64,000 bases of DNA, taken from NCBI GenBank assembly GCA_014621425.1, contig JAANBB010000013.1, positions 1 to 64,000 of the forward strand. Reading direction: 5' to 3'. A program made the translations under genes and the position numbers. The stretch is from Cylindrodendrum hubeiense (Eukaryota > Ascomycota > Sordariomycetes > Hypocreales > Nectriaceae). Each line of letters starts with the position of its first letter. The stretch's first letter is position 1. The notes beneath the pieces are model-generated. The model did no database searches. It saw only the letters and a list, made by a program, of their open reading frames with translations, and was not told where the DNA came from. Of this stretch, positions 37,712 to 50,038 are shown piece by piece.

Positions 37712-38314
37712 AGTAATTGCTAGGGGGACATAAAGTTTTACTACAGAGGTATGATCTTACAGGGGCATAATATTTCTACTACCCTCATTAGCTTAAAATT
37801 ACCCCTCCCCATATATACTTATAATTAAAGGTGGTGAAGCTTACTGGACTAACAGCTATAGCAGTACAAGCCGCCTCCAGCAGCTACAGCGGTCACAGTA
37901 CCCCAATCCTTTAACTGTAGGAACTATAGTAACTACAGCATACTAAGACTTTAGCTTCAGCAGCTCCAGGAGCCAGAGCACCCCAAGCTAGACAAGCTAA
38001 GAATTTAAGTACAAGTGATTAAAATTACTGGAGGCTTGGGGCACTGTGGCTGCTATAACTGCTGAAGCTGAAGGCTAGGGGTGCTATGGCCGCTGTAGCT
38101 ACTGGAAGCTTGGGGTACTGTGGCCGCTATAGCTGCTAGAAGCTTGGGGCGCTATGGCCACTGTAGTGCTGGAGGCTTAGGGGTACAAAGAGGAAATACG
38201 GCAGAATTTCATTATACTAACAATTCCTTTTAAGCCAATGAGGGTAGTAGAAAAGTCATGCTCTTGTAAGATCATGCCCCCGTAGCAAAACTTCATACCC
38301 CTCTAGCAATTGCC
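37712..38314. mobile_element. Non-autonomous hAT-like DNA transposon (MITE-like), 603 bp
   Basis: The first about 88 bp (from AGTAATTGCTAGGGGG) and the last about 92 bp (ending CTCTAGCAATTGCC) are inverted copies, roughly 84% alike, differing mostly by transitions. The 8 bp TATTATAT at 37704-37711 is repeated directly at 38315-38322 as a target-site duplication. Eight-bp duplications are characteristic of hAT elements. The interior has no transposase; it holds a 33-39-bp tandem repeat and an inverted counterpart around 37870-37990, so the whole element can fold back on itself. Confidence 0.75.
38031..38183. repeat. Tandem repeat of 33-39 bp inside the transposon
   Basis: Units begin at 38031, 38070, 38105, 38139 and 38172 with a GA[AG]GCTTGGGG core followed by CTGTGGCCGCTATAGCTGCT-like sequence. 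The fifth unit is partial. Related inverted units occur at about 37870-37990. Confidence 0.7.
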
Positions 38315-38479
38315 TATTATATTCCTAGAAAGAAAAGAAAATAACCTTTAATCTCATTATAGTTATAATCTTATTATAATCTTAAAATAAACATAAAATA
38401 AAACTCTATAATACTATCTATAGATATAAAATGTTTATATAGAGCTATATACTATTTATTTAGAATAGTAATCAATCGA

Positions 38480-39200
38480 TCATGACATCTTTAAGTCCAT
38501 CCAATAACCAGAATTTCCCACTATCGTCACTATTACTACAATACACAAAACTAAGACAGTGACTTATTGACTTATAAGGAGTGAGTGGTACCTTAAAATT
38601 ATTAGTTTAAATAAATTTCTATCTAAAGGGTAATAATTACTCATATATTATTGAACTTCCTCCGGACCAAATTCTGTCTTAACCTAACCAGAATTTAAAG
38701 CCAAAAATATAAATCCCTTATCTTTGAATCTACTATATTAATATATTAGTAAATGTGATTCTTCATAAAAAAGAATTTTTGCTAAGTCCTTGACTTACTT
38801 TAGGTGAAACTTAGCATTTACCATTGTGACTGTGGCCTTTGTTGCCGAATATGATAAGAAATGGAGGTTTAGGTTCCTTTTAGTGTAGCTGAGATCGCCT
38901 AACATAGAAGAGATATTAATGACTTTCTTCTCACTCCCTTTCTCAAGTAGTGGAATGAGTGTGATAGTGAAAAAGATAAGTCCCAGAACATTAATCTTAA
39001 ACTATCATCAGTTATAATCAGTATTTATTCTTCTAAAGGTGGGAGGTCAAAACCAAACCTAATCTTCCCACTCCTCAATTATAGACTTTGATATGCCAGT
39101 TATAGGTTCTGCTCCGGTACTAGCTATAACACTAGAATTGCTCGAGAAAGATTAGCTACACCTTTAATAATAGAGAATTGGATTCTGGTATAATTTACTT
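38480..39200 (-). pseudogene. Short-chain dehydrogenase/reductase gene, decayed
   Basis: On the minus strand the following segments appear in SDR order: FKINVLGLIFFT, IPLLEKGSEKKVINISSMLG (beta-5 with catalytic Ser), SYSATKATVTMVNAKF (YxxxK-type active site, with the Tyr present in SYSATK), then LALNSG, a TAG where Trp is usual, and VKTEFGPEEVQ. The N-terminal Rossmann motif upstream of 39150 is too eroded to read. Stops interrupt every frame. Several are explained by TGG-to-TAG or CAG-to-TAG changes. Confidence 0.7.
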
Positions 39201-40400
39201 GATAAGCCAGTTAACCTTTCCATTTCCAACTTTGGAAATATTTTCAATGACTCTCTGTTATGTTATTTAGTAATAGAGCGGGGAAAAGTCGCGCAAGGAA
39301 CCGGGTATACCGGAAACGAATTAAAGTCGCTGATATTTCCTTTGACTACAATGACTTGTTGTCTAAGAAGGGGCTTCAATCTCTCAGTAGTATCCGGATT
39401 ACGGATAAGAGTAATGACAAAATTCTCTGAATTTTGACTGAGTTGTTCGACCTATTCAAGCTAATTTATAATATTAAGGATAGGTTATGAGTGAATTTTG
39501 GAATTAATTCATACTAAGGCCTCTTGAGGTGCCGGTTATAATAATGATCTGTTTCAATTCAGATACTATTAGGAATGTGAATAGGTCAAATATATATATG
39601 TATATGAACAGAAAATTATAACTAATTTGAGGATTTGGAATTTTCCTTGATGAGTAGAAGAACTGAATAAGTGGCATTCATCTATTTATTTATTCTTTAA
39701 TATACCTGAAATCTACAAGGCTCGGTTTTGGTATATTAGTAATCCGTTATATGCCATAATATGATGGGTATGATTTAATTAAGTGATTTCATCATGAATA
39801 CATGCAAAGCACCCCTCCACTAAAAGGATGAACAAATAATATTGATCGGAGCCAGGCCTAAGATGTGTGGGACGATAACCCCCGCCTTTCCAGCGGTGCA
39901 CTAATGCAGACCATTATCCGGATCCGGTAATTCTTCCTGATAGTACCTAGTGCTGTCATGTAGAGCATTTTCTGTATTTAGTAATTTGCGAGCCTGGCTT
40001 TATTAGCAGTTATATAGTGATTATGAAAATTAGAATCTTCCAAGTAAACGGGACTTAGAGCTTATTTCTATATGATTTAGCTTCTATGATTTGGCATACT
40101 TTTCCTTTTACTTGGGTTTGTAATTATATTCGCTTAATCATGACCTGTCTTTCTCGTGCTTGTTTATTTACATTGTGATAGTAATATGTGTGGTATATGC
40201 GGATATAAAATCTTAATATAACCCAAGCTTTTAAAATTTTAGAGTCTTTAATATAGATTCGTATTACACTATTATATTAAGATCTATACTCTACACAGTA
40301 ACTCGGTTACATATTATTATAAAGTTCACATCCACTTATTTAAAGTAAGCCATATTTATCCTCACAGGTAATAGTCTAAGAATTGCCTTATGATAGTAGT
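39201..40400. other. Degraded sequence, possible coding remnant at 39290-39510
   Basis: On the plus strand 39290-39510 one frame reads open for about 45 codons (segments such as RKRIKVADISFDYNDLLSKK) and continues past single stops, so it may be a dead gene. I cannot name the family. The rest is AT-leaning with nothing recognisable. Confidence 0.4.
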
Positions 40401-40404
40401 AAAG

Positions 40405-41420
40405 CTAATAAAGGCCTAGGCTTGACTGGTGGTATTGGCCGCTCTGCTATTCAAACAATCTTAGATAAAAAGCTCATTCCGGTTTCACAACTTTAGCTCT
40501 TATCTTATAACATATCCACTATACCTGCTAAAATTGTGAACGTGGGTGTTGAGATTCACAAGGGTAATCTTTATAAATTATCAATATTAGAGGAATCTTA
40601 TTCTGGTGCTGACGTCTTATTCCTTGTATTATTCCCATCGATGGGCGAGGAACACTTTACCTTACATCACAATACTATCGACGCGGCCTAGATAGTCAGC
40701 ATCCACCATGTGATCTATACTTCACTCTCATTCTGCGGTGGTGTGGAAGGAACTTCTAGTATTACACAGGTCGCTCAAGCCTATCTCTAGACCGAGAATT
40801 ACTTAAAAGCAAGTAGACTCACGTATATGATCCTTCGTATAGCATCCTACGCATATCTCTGGAATAACTTTGCTGGTTTTTTAAATCTGAGTGGTGACAC
40901 TGAGGTCACTCTGGAGGCTGTGATGCTAAATGACGGGCTTGAATATTGGGCTGATCGCAGTGAACTTGGTGAGGCTGCAGGCTATGTTATTGCTAACTGG
41001 GTGAGTATATCTCTCAATAATAAGTGTCTGAGTTTATACCTTTATAACTAACCTTAGAGTAGTAAGAGTATATAAATAAGATAATCAACTTGACTGGCCC
41101 TGAGCTCTTATCAGGAGTGGATATTATTGAGAAGTTTATGAAACATACTAGCAGAAAAGTTAATGTGCGTGTCTTACCTGTTCAGGAGGTAATTAAGTAG
41201 CACATACAGAATAGGAGCGTACCTCCGGAGCAGGAAGGCTTCCTTGATAACTAGGCCAGTTAGCATACCATAATTTCTTAAGGTGAAAAGGCTTTTCTGG
41301 ACCCTACGCTGGAGAAGTTATTGGGCCGAAAGCCAAAGATAGTTAATGACCAAACCAGTGAAATTTTTACAGTATCTAATAAGTTGGATACTAAAGATCT
41401 TATTGGTATTTAAATTAACT
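40405..41420 (+). pseudogene. NmrA-like NAD(P)-binding reductase gene, decayed
   Basis: The plus strand reads GLTGGIGRSAIQTILDK (GxxGxxG dinucleotide motif) at about 40419, then IPAKIVNVGVEIHKGN, GADVLFLVLFPSMGEE, VIYTSLSFCGGVEGTSS, YLWNNFAGFLNLSGDTEV and YWADRSELGEAAGYVIANW up to a GTGAGT intron donor at about 41000. After the intron, NLTGPELLSG-like and QTSEIFTASNKLDTKDLIGI finish it near 41420. At least five in-frame stops occur, most compatible with CAG-to-TAG or TGG-to-TAG. The order and spacing match fungal NmrA/HSCARG-like proteins of about 290-300 aa, a family of NADPH sensors and small-molecule reductases. Confidence 0.78.
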
Positions 41421-41966
41421 TGACTGGAAAAGATTACCAAGGTAAAATAATAAAGACCGGGGTTAGGGACATGTGATATATTATTATATTGTGAATTACC
41501 ATCCAGTGCTAGTATAGTCATCTATAGCTTTTGTCTAGATTCTACTATAGTTCTTGTTACTTGGGGGAAAATGGGTTGGAGATTTATTTAACACCCTATA
41601 TCTATTCTTTATCACCCAATCCTCCTTAATTCATTAATTTGCGCAGTTCCACGTCCCAAATACAGTCACATTTCCTGCATTAGAGCTGTTATCCAAAATT
41701 GGTCACAGTCTCACCATATTAACGAGTTCCCCAAAACCAGAATCCCTATTTAGCTCATCATGACATTGACTACCGTTCTATAACACGCTCCTCAAGATAC
41801 ACTCTATATCATCCCTTACTATTAAATTAAGCATTTCGCATAATAATAGTCCTTTGGTCAAGAACCACTGCTTGTTAGTTCCCTCTGGTACTACCGCGAA
41901 AGCAATATATAACATCCAAAGGACCCAGCACTGTCAGTCTCTGCTTGCAATCTACCATTATTCCGT

Positions 41967-43552
41967 CTATGCCTCCAATAAAGCGCGAAATCTTCTATTA
42001 AGTTCTGTAAATACTGGTGAATTAGCTGGAAGTTCCCTAATTATAAGATAGAGATAGATATATACCACAATCTTCAGTGGTATAACTTCAGATAGCTGGC
42101 CATTTCCATACTCACTAACACTACCTATCATTCCATTCAATAGATTGAGACTATATTCAGCTTTATAAATCGAGAGGCTAATCAAACTCCTATCCTATAT
42201 TCCAGACTGACTTAAATCCATAGACAGGGATATATGTTGAAGGGTTTGGATCATAGGAACAATAGGTGATGTAGCTCCTAGTATATCCCCCGGGTTAAGT
42301 ATTACACCCATGAGGTTTGCAGATGCATTATTTAAGGGTATTAACACTGATAAGGGTGGCTGGTAGAAACGAGGTTGACGATTCCGTATATTCGAGTCAT
42401 AGAAGTCTGCTCTGGGAATTTTCGTTAGTATAAAAATCATGGAATAAGCCGCTTACTATACCTTACCAAGTGACTACTTGCTAATGTATATTGTGTATGT
42501 TTTCTATCCCTCCCTTTTTCACAATCATGTGTTGTAATTCATTTATATGGATATTCACTAATTGAAACCTACTGTTGAGATTCTGCAGGTAGGTGTATTT
42601 ATCAGACTATGTAATCAGAAATATACTTGCAATTCGATATACCTCTCTAGTTGCTAGTAATGTAACAGCTATGACTGTTATGTCTGCTAAAAGACCGTTA
42701 TTCAGTTACATATTAATCACTCAAACCACTTCACCACCATAATAAATAGATAAAGAAGAATCTGACTTTCCTTGTTTTAGGTCATACTTAGTAGCCATAA
42801 TGTACAATATGGCATACAGTAGCGCCGAATCGGCTATAGCGTTCAAAAGGCAGTGTTCCTGAAAGTTAAGGGCGACAATGTTCATGGAGTAGGCTTGGTG
42901 GTCTTGATACGCATGTTAGTGCATATTTTCAAAGGAGACATTCTAGCATCGCATCCCTAGCCTAAGATAACTTGGAAACACATGGGTGACATTTAAACCT
43001 ACAGTAGGATATAAGTCTTTGGCTCTTAGATCCCAGGTTGAGCAAAGTTGCATCAAAAGGGTTAAAGTGTGTGCCTAACGAAACCTCTAGACTATGTAGT
43101 ACTTGGTATTGAAGAACAAAGCCCAAATCCGACTCCGAAAGTATGGCCTTAGAGTAATGAGCTTGTGAAGGTATTGTAAAATCACCAGAACTAGTCATGC
43201 CTTCAGTGCTTCGTCGTGGTCTCTTTAACATAGGGTCTGGCTTTCCATTCAGTCTATACCTCCCCATATAGGCTGATTATTACCTAAGGGTGCGATTTGT
43301 CTCGCCCAATCCCTTTTGAGCAATTGAAGGGTGACTTTGTTTCTAGATATAGTCCCTCATCGCATGGGAGTGAACTACCCTTAATGAATCCGCATGCTTA
43401 GTCGGATCTGCGTCCTGCAGTGGGATGCTAAAAGTGACAAATTTAAGCGGTCGGTTATTATTATTCCTGTCCGGTGATGCTGTCTTAATACTACCAATAG
43501 AATTCTGGGCTAAACCGATAATTACTATTAGAGTTCTACCACTTGACGACAA
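41967..43552 (-). pseudogene. Fungal-specific transcription factor-like gene, decayed
   Basis: The N-terminal segment (43552..43343) reads KFVTFSIPLQDADPTKHADS and VVHSHAMRDYI, and the next (43267..42962) YRLNGKPDP, a pattern I associate with fungal Zn2Cys6-related regulators of the Fungal_trans_2 type. The C-terminal part (42440..41967) has SLSIYKAEYSLNLLNG and PLKIVVYIYLYLIIRELP, the usual helical end of that family. Stops lie at about 43342, 43270 and 42190, and the middle (42950-42450) is unreadable. No zinc cluster is seen. I treat the whole as one dead gene; it could be two. Confidence 0.5.
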
Positions 43553-44299
43553 TAGGGAAAAGTACCTTCATACATTCTTGAATTTAGAGTATTTGTGAGT
43601 CCTAGGCGAGATGAAATACCCCGCTTGCCCTTATTACTGTTAGCGCACTTGGGCTTCTAATATCCATGTCCCGGTATAGATTGATGGTTATTGCTTTTAT
43701 GGCCCTGGGGAGAGTTAAGTGAACTCAGGGAGATGATACGATATAATCCCAATATTCTACACGAGGGTGTAAGGTTATAATCATGAACTCTTATTAAGAA
43801 ATTATATTTCTACATTAAGTGGTTCCCCACAGTTTTATTTACTAAATAATCAGGAAAGTGAGGGGTGGTGTAATTTATAAGTGATTAGTCAATTATACCC
43901 TTATGGGGACCTTACTATTATAATAGATCATCCCCAGTTTTGAACACCATAAGGCTCATAGTAGCAGGATAGAAAGCTATTAATATTTATCCACTGACTC
44001 AAAACAGCAATCAATACTATCGACATCCTCACTTCCCTTCCTTCAATAACCAGACCACACCAAAACTAATCTTATTTAATAAGACTTTCCGGGGCTTAAT
44101 TACACCTCAATCTATACTATCTATCTCCCGTGAAGATTTACATTTCACCTTATCGCAGGAGCAGTTGTGCCTGTAGAAACAAAAAGATAACACTTTAGCC
44201 TAGCATGGCAAACATCCAGCCTGATCAGCCTCCTATACGCCGGCTTTTTATCACTCGTCAGCTGATCGTGAGAGAGGGGTCACCCAGTTGACACGGACT

Positions 44300-45000
44300 G
44301 TAGTATCACATGTTGGCCTTTTTTGTCCTGCGTGTACATTCTTCTAAGTCCCTCCTGGGTAGCTCAGAGAGCTTCTTGTCAACTCGTTGACCTTCTTTAT
44401 TCACGTAGATCACATTCAAAGTAACTTAATCGCTATTTTCAGCAACTTTAACAGCCACAGCGGCCCAGGTCATACCTGGAGGGTGTCTGTTAGGTATCAT
44501 ACATCTAACAGGCTTCTCAACAGGTACCTCGAGATACTATCAAAGTTAACTGCTCTATCTTAAAATACTGAATTCATTATTATTGACTTTACTTCTAACT
44601 CTTTAACTTCCTGGCCACTCAGAAACCACGAAGAAGAGTCACGTAGTCGAGAACTAACTTGTCATAAACGTAATCTTTCAGTAACTGAGCGTACCCATTA
44701 TTATAGCAAGCTCTCATAATAATGTGGCGATAAGTGGGGGTCTTCCTGACCTGCTTGAAATCAGCTAACCTTATATGAGTATTAAGTATCATAGAGAGTC
44801 GTTACCTGTATTAACCTCGAACTTTCTTGCTAACTCGGTCTTGTCTACTGCCAATCTCAGTATCGGTTGTATAATCTTATCCCATACTCGACTCGACAAA
44901 GATATTGAACTCCTGATATAATCTGATTTCGAGAACACTTTGAACTGGCTGATATAATAGTAGTGTAGATAGTATCTAATGTATCTTGAATATTAGTACA
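44300..45000 (-). pseudogene. Unidentified decayed gene
   Basis: The minus strand gives stretches that read like protein: SSRVWDKIIQPILRLAVDKT and ELARKFEVNTGND at about 44930-44800, then KTPTYRHIIMRACYNNGYAQ and LLKDYVYDKLVLDYVTLL at about 44740-44620, separated by a plausible intron. Stops follow. I do not recognise the family. The codon pattern suggests an old gene rather than chance. Confidence 0.35.
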
Positions 45001-45089
45001 CTGTTCATAAATAAGAATCAGAATAATATGTAAATGATGTTATTATTTTAGCTTATAGTGTAGAGAAGACTATTTTAAGGATTATTTAC

Positions 45090-45560
45090 TTGACTCCAAG
45101 TAGAATATAATATAACTTAATAGATAGTTTTAGAAAAAGTATACAAAGGACACACATTGTTGAAAACTTCCTCTACTAATACAATAGAATTCACAACTAC
45201 GATATTTAATCCAACACTACCCAAAGTAATGTAAGCGCTTGATCTAGGCTGTGGAAGTATTGATCATATATTATACGCCCTTCACAATAATAAATTGAAG
45301 TTTGTACTACCAAATAATAGCGCCTTATCGACAAATACTTTTTAGTACTGAAGTTATAGAAGAAAGGATATCTGGTCTATAAGAAGTGTAATAAGCAAGA
45401 AGGTAGGGTGTAACATTCGTCTTGTTGGGTATGGGAGCTTGTGAACTCAATAGATATTTGCGTAGATATAATCTTGATCTATATTCATAATGTGGGTAAG
45501 TTATCTTTGGACAGAATTCTGAGGCTCGTCAGCTAGATTTGATTCGAGTAGAAGAGGTAT
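45090..45560 (+). pseudogene. Possible SAM-methyltransferase remnant
   Basis: Around 45230 one plus frame contains ALDLGCGSIDHILYALHNNK, matching motif I (hh-D/E-hGxGxG) of class I methyltransferases, preceded by IHNYDI. Stops flank it on both sides and the rest is too eroded to align by eye. The motif is convincing; the extent is uncertain. Confidence 0.4.
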
Positions 45561-45696
45561 GCTACTGAGTGTTCAAAATCTGCCAGGCCATCTTGTGATA
45601 CAATAACCATCAGCTCGCAGTCACGTGGCTGGCCAACCGATTGCAATTTTTAGCCTATAATAACTGAACTATGCACAGCATCGAGCTAAAGATTAA

Positions 45697-46501
45697 CTAC
45701 CATGGAATGGGCCCCTCGGCATTGACGAATGTTGCAGTTGGTCCATCTGGCCCCAAGGTGGCAAGACGGCAAATAATGTCTGCGCCAGACTCGGGAGAGC
45801 TTAACCCTGAATAGCCGTTAAGATTTGTTGCACAATATCCTGGGCAACAGCAGTTGAACTTCCAGCTCTCGTCCTCGTCGTATGCTACTGCGTATTGGAT
45901 GCAGAGCGCGTTCACAGCCGTTTTACTAACAGCGTAAGCCGGGGCTTTGAACTTCCTCGTGGCGCTGCCCGGTGTCGTCCAGAGGCCTATACTACCGGCA
46001 CCGGAGGACACGAAGACTACTCTTTTAACCTGCTGAGATTTGGAGAGTAGCGGAAGAAACTTCTCGGTGACGGACATAGTGCCCACCACGTTTGTGTCGA
46101 GAATCTTCTCATACAGCAAACGAGGGCTTTCGGGAGTAGGCTTCACATGTGCGATACCAGCGTTATTAACGAGAACATCGAGGTGACCAAATTTTCTGAA
46201 AGACGGGTAAATAACCAGTGAGCTACAAGTTAAGAACCAAGGGAAGAGGAAAGTTGACACACCTCTGGACTTGCTCGACGGCAGCATCGATAGATTCATC
46301 AGAGCCGAGGTCTAACACTAGGGCTTCGACATCAAGGCCCTCTTTCTGCAACTGCTCCGCGGCTACCCGGATGGCTTCCTCTCGTCTTCCCGCCATTATT
46401 ACATGATACCCGTTCTCGGATGCGAGCCTCTTAGCAGTGGCGAAGCCTAAACCTTGGTTTGCTCCTGTTACGATCGCGAGAGTCTTGTTATATGAACACA
46501 T
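45697..46501 (-). CDS. Short-chain dehydrogenase/reductase, 245 aa
   Basis: Two exons, 46501..46263 and 46195..45697, with a 67-nt intron (GTGTGT...CAG) give 245 aa. The Rossmann motif TGANQGLG is at residues 12-19, NNAG at 90-93, catalytic Ser in VSSGAGS (143-144) and YAVSK with Tyr167 and Lys171. This is a complete classical SDR, probably NADP(H)-dependent and cytosolic, with the carbonyl-reductase-like LDVLVNNAGIA pattern. The substrate is unknown. It is intact although its left neighbours are pseudogenes; with the acyltransferase, transporter and dioxygenase to the right it may belong to a small metabolic cluster (inference). Confidence 0.88.
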
Positions 46502-47118
46502 GGTGAAGAGAAAGCTGGATAATATTGACGTTGTGATGTTGATAGATAACGCAAGAATGGTAAATAGAAAATGGCTATCCAGTGTCGTGATGAATCTTTT
46601 GTTTTAAAAAAAGGAGCGGCCCATGTCTTTTTAACTATAACTCGGATTCTCGGATTGGATTAAGACATGCATCAGGCGAGTCTCCTAGCACGGACATATC
46701 GGACATACCAGATACTATGTCCGCGTCATTATTCTAGACTTTTAATAGTTGTTTGATTGGATTGGAAATTGGATAAGAGCCTCGGCAACCCCACTGTAAT
46801 GCCGCCCTTAGCTAAACTTCACATTGTGAGCCTCGGTAGACCCATTGTTTCGTGGTTGTCATCTGTATCTACGAATCACAGGTGGCCGTTTTAAAACTTT
46901 TGACTATCAAGGTACTAATGAACGCCACCTGACACTTGTTGGATCCCGCACTAAGAATAATGTGTGTGATACTCTTTGTTTGTTACTGGTCTATTAAAGA
47001 ATGCTATGTACTAATATTATATCCCTGGCTCTTAACATTAGTGGCTCGCGTAATTCATGTGCCAATCCTAGCTAATATATCCAATCCAGCCCACACAATA
47101 GCTGTGCTGTTGTTCTTC
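46502..47118. other. Intergenic between SDR and acyltransferase
   Basis: Upstream region of the SDR gene and 3' flank of the acyltransferase. No gene or repeat is seen. Confidence 0.5.
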
Positions 47119-48581
47119 CTAATCAACCTCAACACTAAGTTTCCTCTCAAACCATTTAGCGAACTGCACTGAAGGGTTGTCTGCAGCCCGCCAGAAGATA
47201 TCGGCAATCCAAATCGTTGCTGGTACACCGACACAAGTGGCCATCCAGAACCCAATGTAGTAGTTGTTCCCTTCAACACCCGTTATGTTGAATGCCAACC
47301 TCATGATGGAAAACATCATGAAGCGCGTTAATGACCCATGTACTAGATACAGTGAGAATGATATCTTGCCTAGGTACTGGGTAGGGGCTGAATTAAAGAC
47401 GTATTGCCATAATTCCGAATAGCCAACAGAGAGAATAAAAAGAGGTGCACCAAAACAATGCCAATAGTGCCATTTGGGCTTAGTCCAAAACTCCGGAATC
47501 ATAGAATTGAGCCAAGCCCAGCCAGGAGTTTTATCTCCATAGGGGGACCCACTGAGAAGGTACAAACCCAGGATGCTGATCAGGTTGCAAAGAGTTGCTT
47601 TAAACAGATATCGGAGAAAAGTCGATTGCTTCTTTTTCTCTCGTACTAGGGCAACGTTCGACGCGTGAGCACCACGAGCGTAATCCCATTCAACAAGACT
47701 CATTCCAGAGAGAAAGAGGAGCAAGTCCCATTGTGCACTTTGATAGGTAATATATATAGTTGACAGCAGTAGCATTATTCGGTACTTCGTTTGGAGATGA
47801 GCTGTGCCAATGATGAATAGATACGTGTAGAGAGAACATCGATATTCGACAGGAATAGTCCATGTATGAGTATCATATCCTATAACGACTCATCAGTACA
47901 GTATATTAATATAACGTTGTGGCCCTAACGTACTGTTACCTCCACCATAGGTCTTTTGCCACTTGAAAACTCCAAGTGATTGGAAGACAGCTTTACCCCA
48001 ATCAATCCACTGTACAGATCCAGAATCCAGACGGGTTAAATGAGGCACTACTCGGTTCCGGAAATAGTCCTCATTATTAGAAAACTCTCGAGTTGGCTCA
48101 AACAAACCCAAGCGAAGAAGTATAACAACCAAAATAATAGTTGGGGAAAAAATTCGAATAGCTCGCCTAAAGACCGTTGAGCTTATAGTAGCAGAGAAAT
48201 CCTGCATATTGCGACTTCGGACGAGTTTGAGAGGTCTATAAGAAATAGCATATCCAGATATAACAAAGAAGAGGCTTACGGATGGTGATCCTCCATATAG
48301 TAAACGCAGAATAGGAAGTCGCATAAGCGAGTAATTTTCACCATCACAGCCCCAGGGTTTATTGAGATTGTAAGCAAGCTCGAAATGATGACAGAAAAAG
48401 ACAGCGAGGGCAGCCACGCCTCGTATTCCATCAAGATATGCCGTAGGTGTTAGCTTGGCTGGAGGTGAATCTGGCCGCGCTTTAGCCCGCCTTGGAGGAA
48501 GCTCGGGACGAGAAACCAGGCAACATTCTTAATAATCAATCGCAAGGATATAGATCGAGAGCTTTGTACAGCAGAACTCAT
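47119..48581 (-). CDS. Acyltransferase-3 family membrane protein with an apparent 1-nt frameshift near the N-terminus
   Basis: Exon 1 (to 47940) and exon 2 (47879..47119), joined over a 61-nt GTAACA...TAG intron, encode about 445 aa. Family marks are GVAALAVFFCHHFEL, FFVISGYAISYRPL, WTIPVEYRCSL and FSLYLVHG, with about ten hydrophobic helices. These enzymes move acyl groups onto sugars or small molecules at a membrane. The likely start is ATG 48581 (MSSAVQSS...), whose frame runs through NVAWFLVPSFLQGG, but the frame then has to change by one base around 48486-48488, in a GGG run, to reach TPTAYLDGIRG. In that second frame there is no ATG before the conserved part, only a TAA. Either one G has been lost (mutation or sequence error) or the start lies elsewhere. 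The rest is intact. Confidence 0.72.
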
Positions 48582-50038
48582 ATTGCTGGCGTTCCGTAGA
48601 GTAGGAAGATGCTGCCTGAGGTTGATGCTATTTTCGCTGTGAGCATCAACCTCAAATTCTGAATCTGAATTGCAATCGGTGTTGGGTGTGAAGTGTCAAT
48701 TTAGAAGGCCTGTATTCTCTTCAAGAGAGAGATCCATTGGTGAGGTGTTGCTGGTCATGTTTTGGAAGTAGCAGCTGTGCCGATGCAAACAAATGGGATG
48801 TGGAAGGGGCATACCCAGAAGTTCTCTGATTGAATGGATCCTTGACTTGATATTTGACTTGACTGAAAAATAAGGGGGTGGCGTTGTGGTTGCGAGCTAT
48901 GGGAATTTTCTCCATACTAGCGTTGTACACTAGGAATGTTGTTCTTCCGAGTCCAGTTCCCCACTAGGTCCACAACCACTGAGGCCTAGCCTCTATTCTG
49001 AATAGTCTGGTCTAGGGTAGTGACCTTGATGCATGTCTGAATCAGCTGTTGCGATTTTCCTTTTTGAGACACTAGATACAAGGGATATTAAAATTTGACG
49101 ATGTACGCCTATGTATAATAAGGGAATTAACAGCGATGAAATTATGTCAAGAGAGAGTTTTCTGCTCTTTATGGAACTGTGGCATGCGTGACGAAATATA
49201 GTAGTCTATTACGAGTGATGCTATTACGAGTGCAGTATCAGACGCCCGACAACTTCTTAATCATTAATGGCGGTGTTCATACAGGTGACTCCTCAGCTTT
49301 GCGACATCAGCTGCTATAAGGGCATTCATCTCTGAGACAATCAGATCCACTCATTGAATCAGCCAACTAACTTCCCATGGGCGAGACAGACATATGAGAG
49401 AGGTTGGAAATGTGTGTAGGTCCAATGTATTGCTATTATAATCAGTGGAGGTTATAATACTAAGCTATTCGTTCGACGACAAACTCAGTGCTCCACTCCC
49501 TATTGATATTACTACTGACCGCAGGTCACGTGACGGGCAACGGGAGGGCTTATTGGAGAGGGGAGCCGAAAACGCAAGTCCCATCAAACATATGATATAG
49601 CCACGGAGCAAAAGACGAAAGCAAGCCCAGAACCAGCGATCCACCATGGGGGTGGGTTCTTGATCCGAGTCTAGGTCCCTGGAGTATATTTGGGCATTTC
49701 GAACTAAAGTAAGACAATGTGAAAGATAAATCGCATGTTATCATCTCGAAATCAACTAGGGCTCTTGTAACTGGATAAGTGGCGTATAATTTTTTTTGGG
49801 GGGGGGGGCTGTTTGTTTTCCCACCAAACAGAGAATGCGACCTAAAAGTGACTGTAACGCATAACCTCTACTCGACATGAAGCGTGGTGTTCATCCTGCA
49901 ACTGACGAGAAGGTGTCACCTCAATCCTGGTAGCATTATCTCGGTAAGCAATATACCGAGAGCGACTCGTATGCTGCTATCACTGCCAGTCAAACCCCGA
50001 CATCAAGCTTCCCCATCCCACTTTCTTAATATTCCATA
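48582..50038. other. Intergenic 1.4 kb
   Basis: Holds the upstream region of the acyltransferase gene and the 3' flank of the second MFS gene. It has a T-run/G-run junction at about 49790-49808 (11 G). Short frames near 48721-48930 and 49465-49745 have no recognisable content. Confidence 0.5.

Noticed and set aside
39860..39930. GC-rich segment resembling a tRNA
   Set aside because: No TPsiC arm (GGTTCRANNCC) and no consistent cloverleaf could be drawn.
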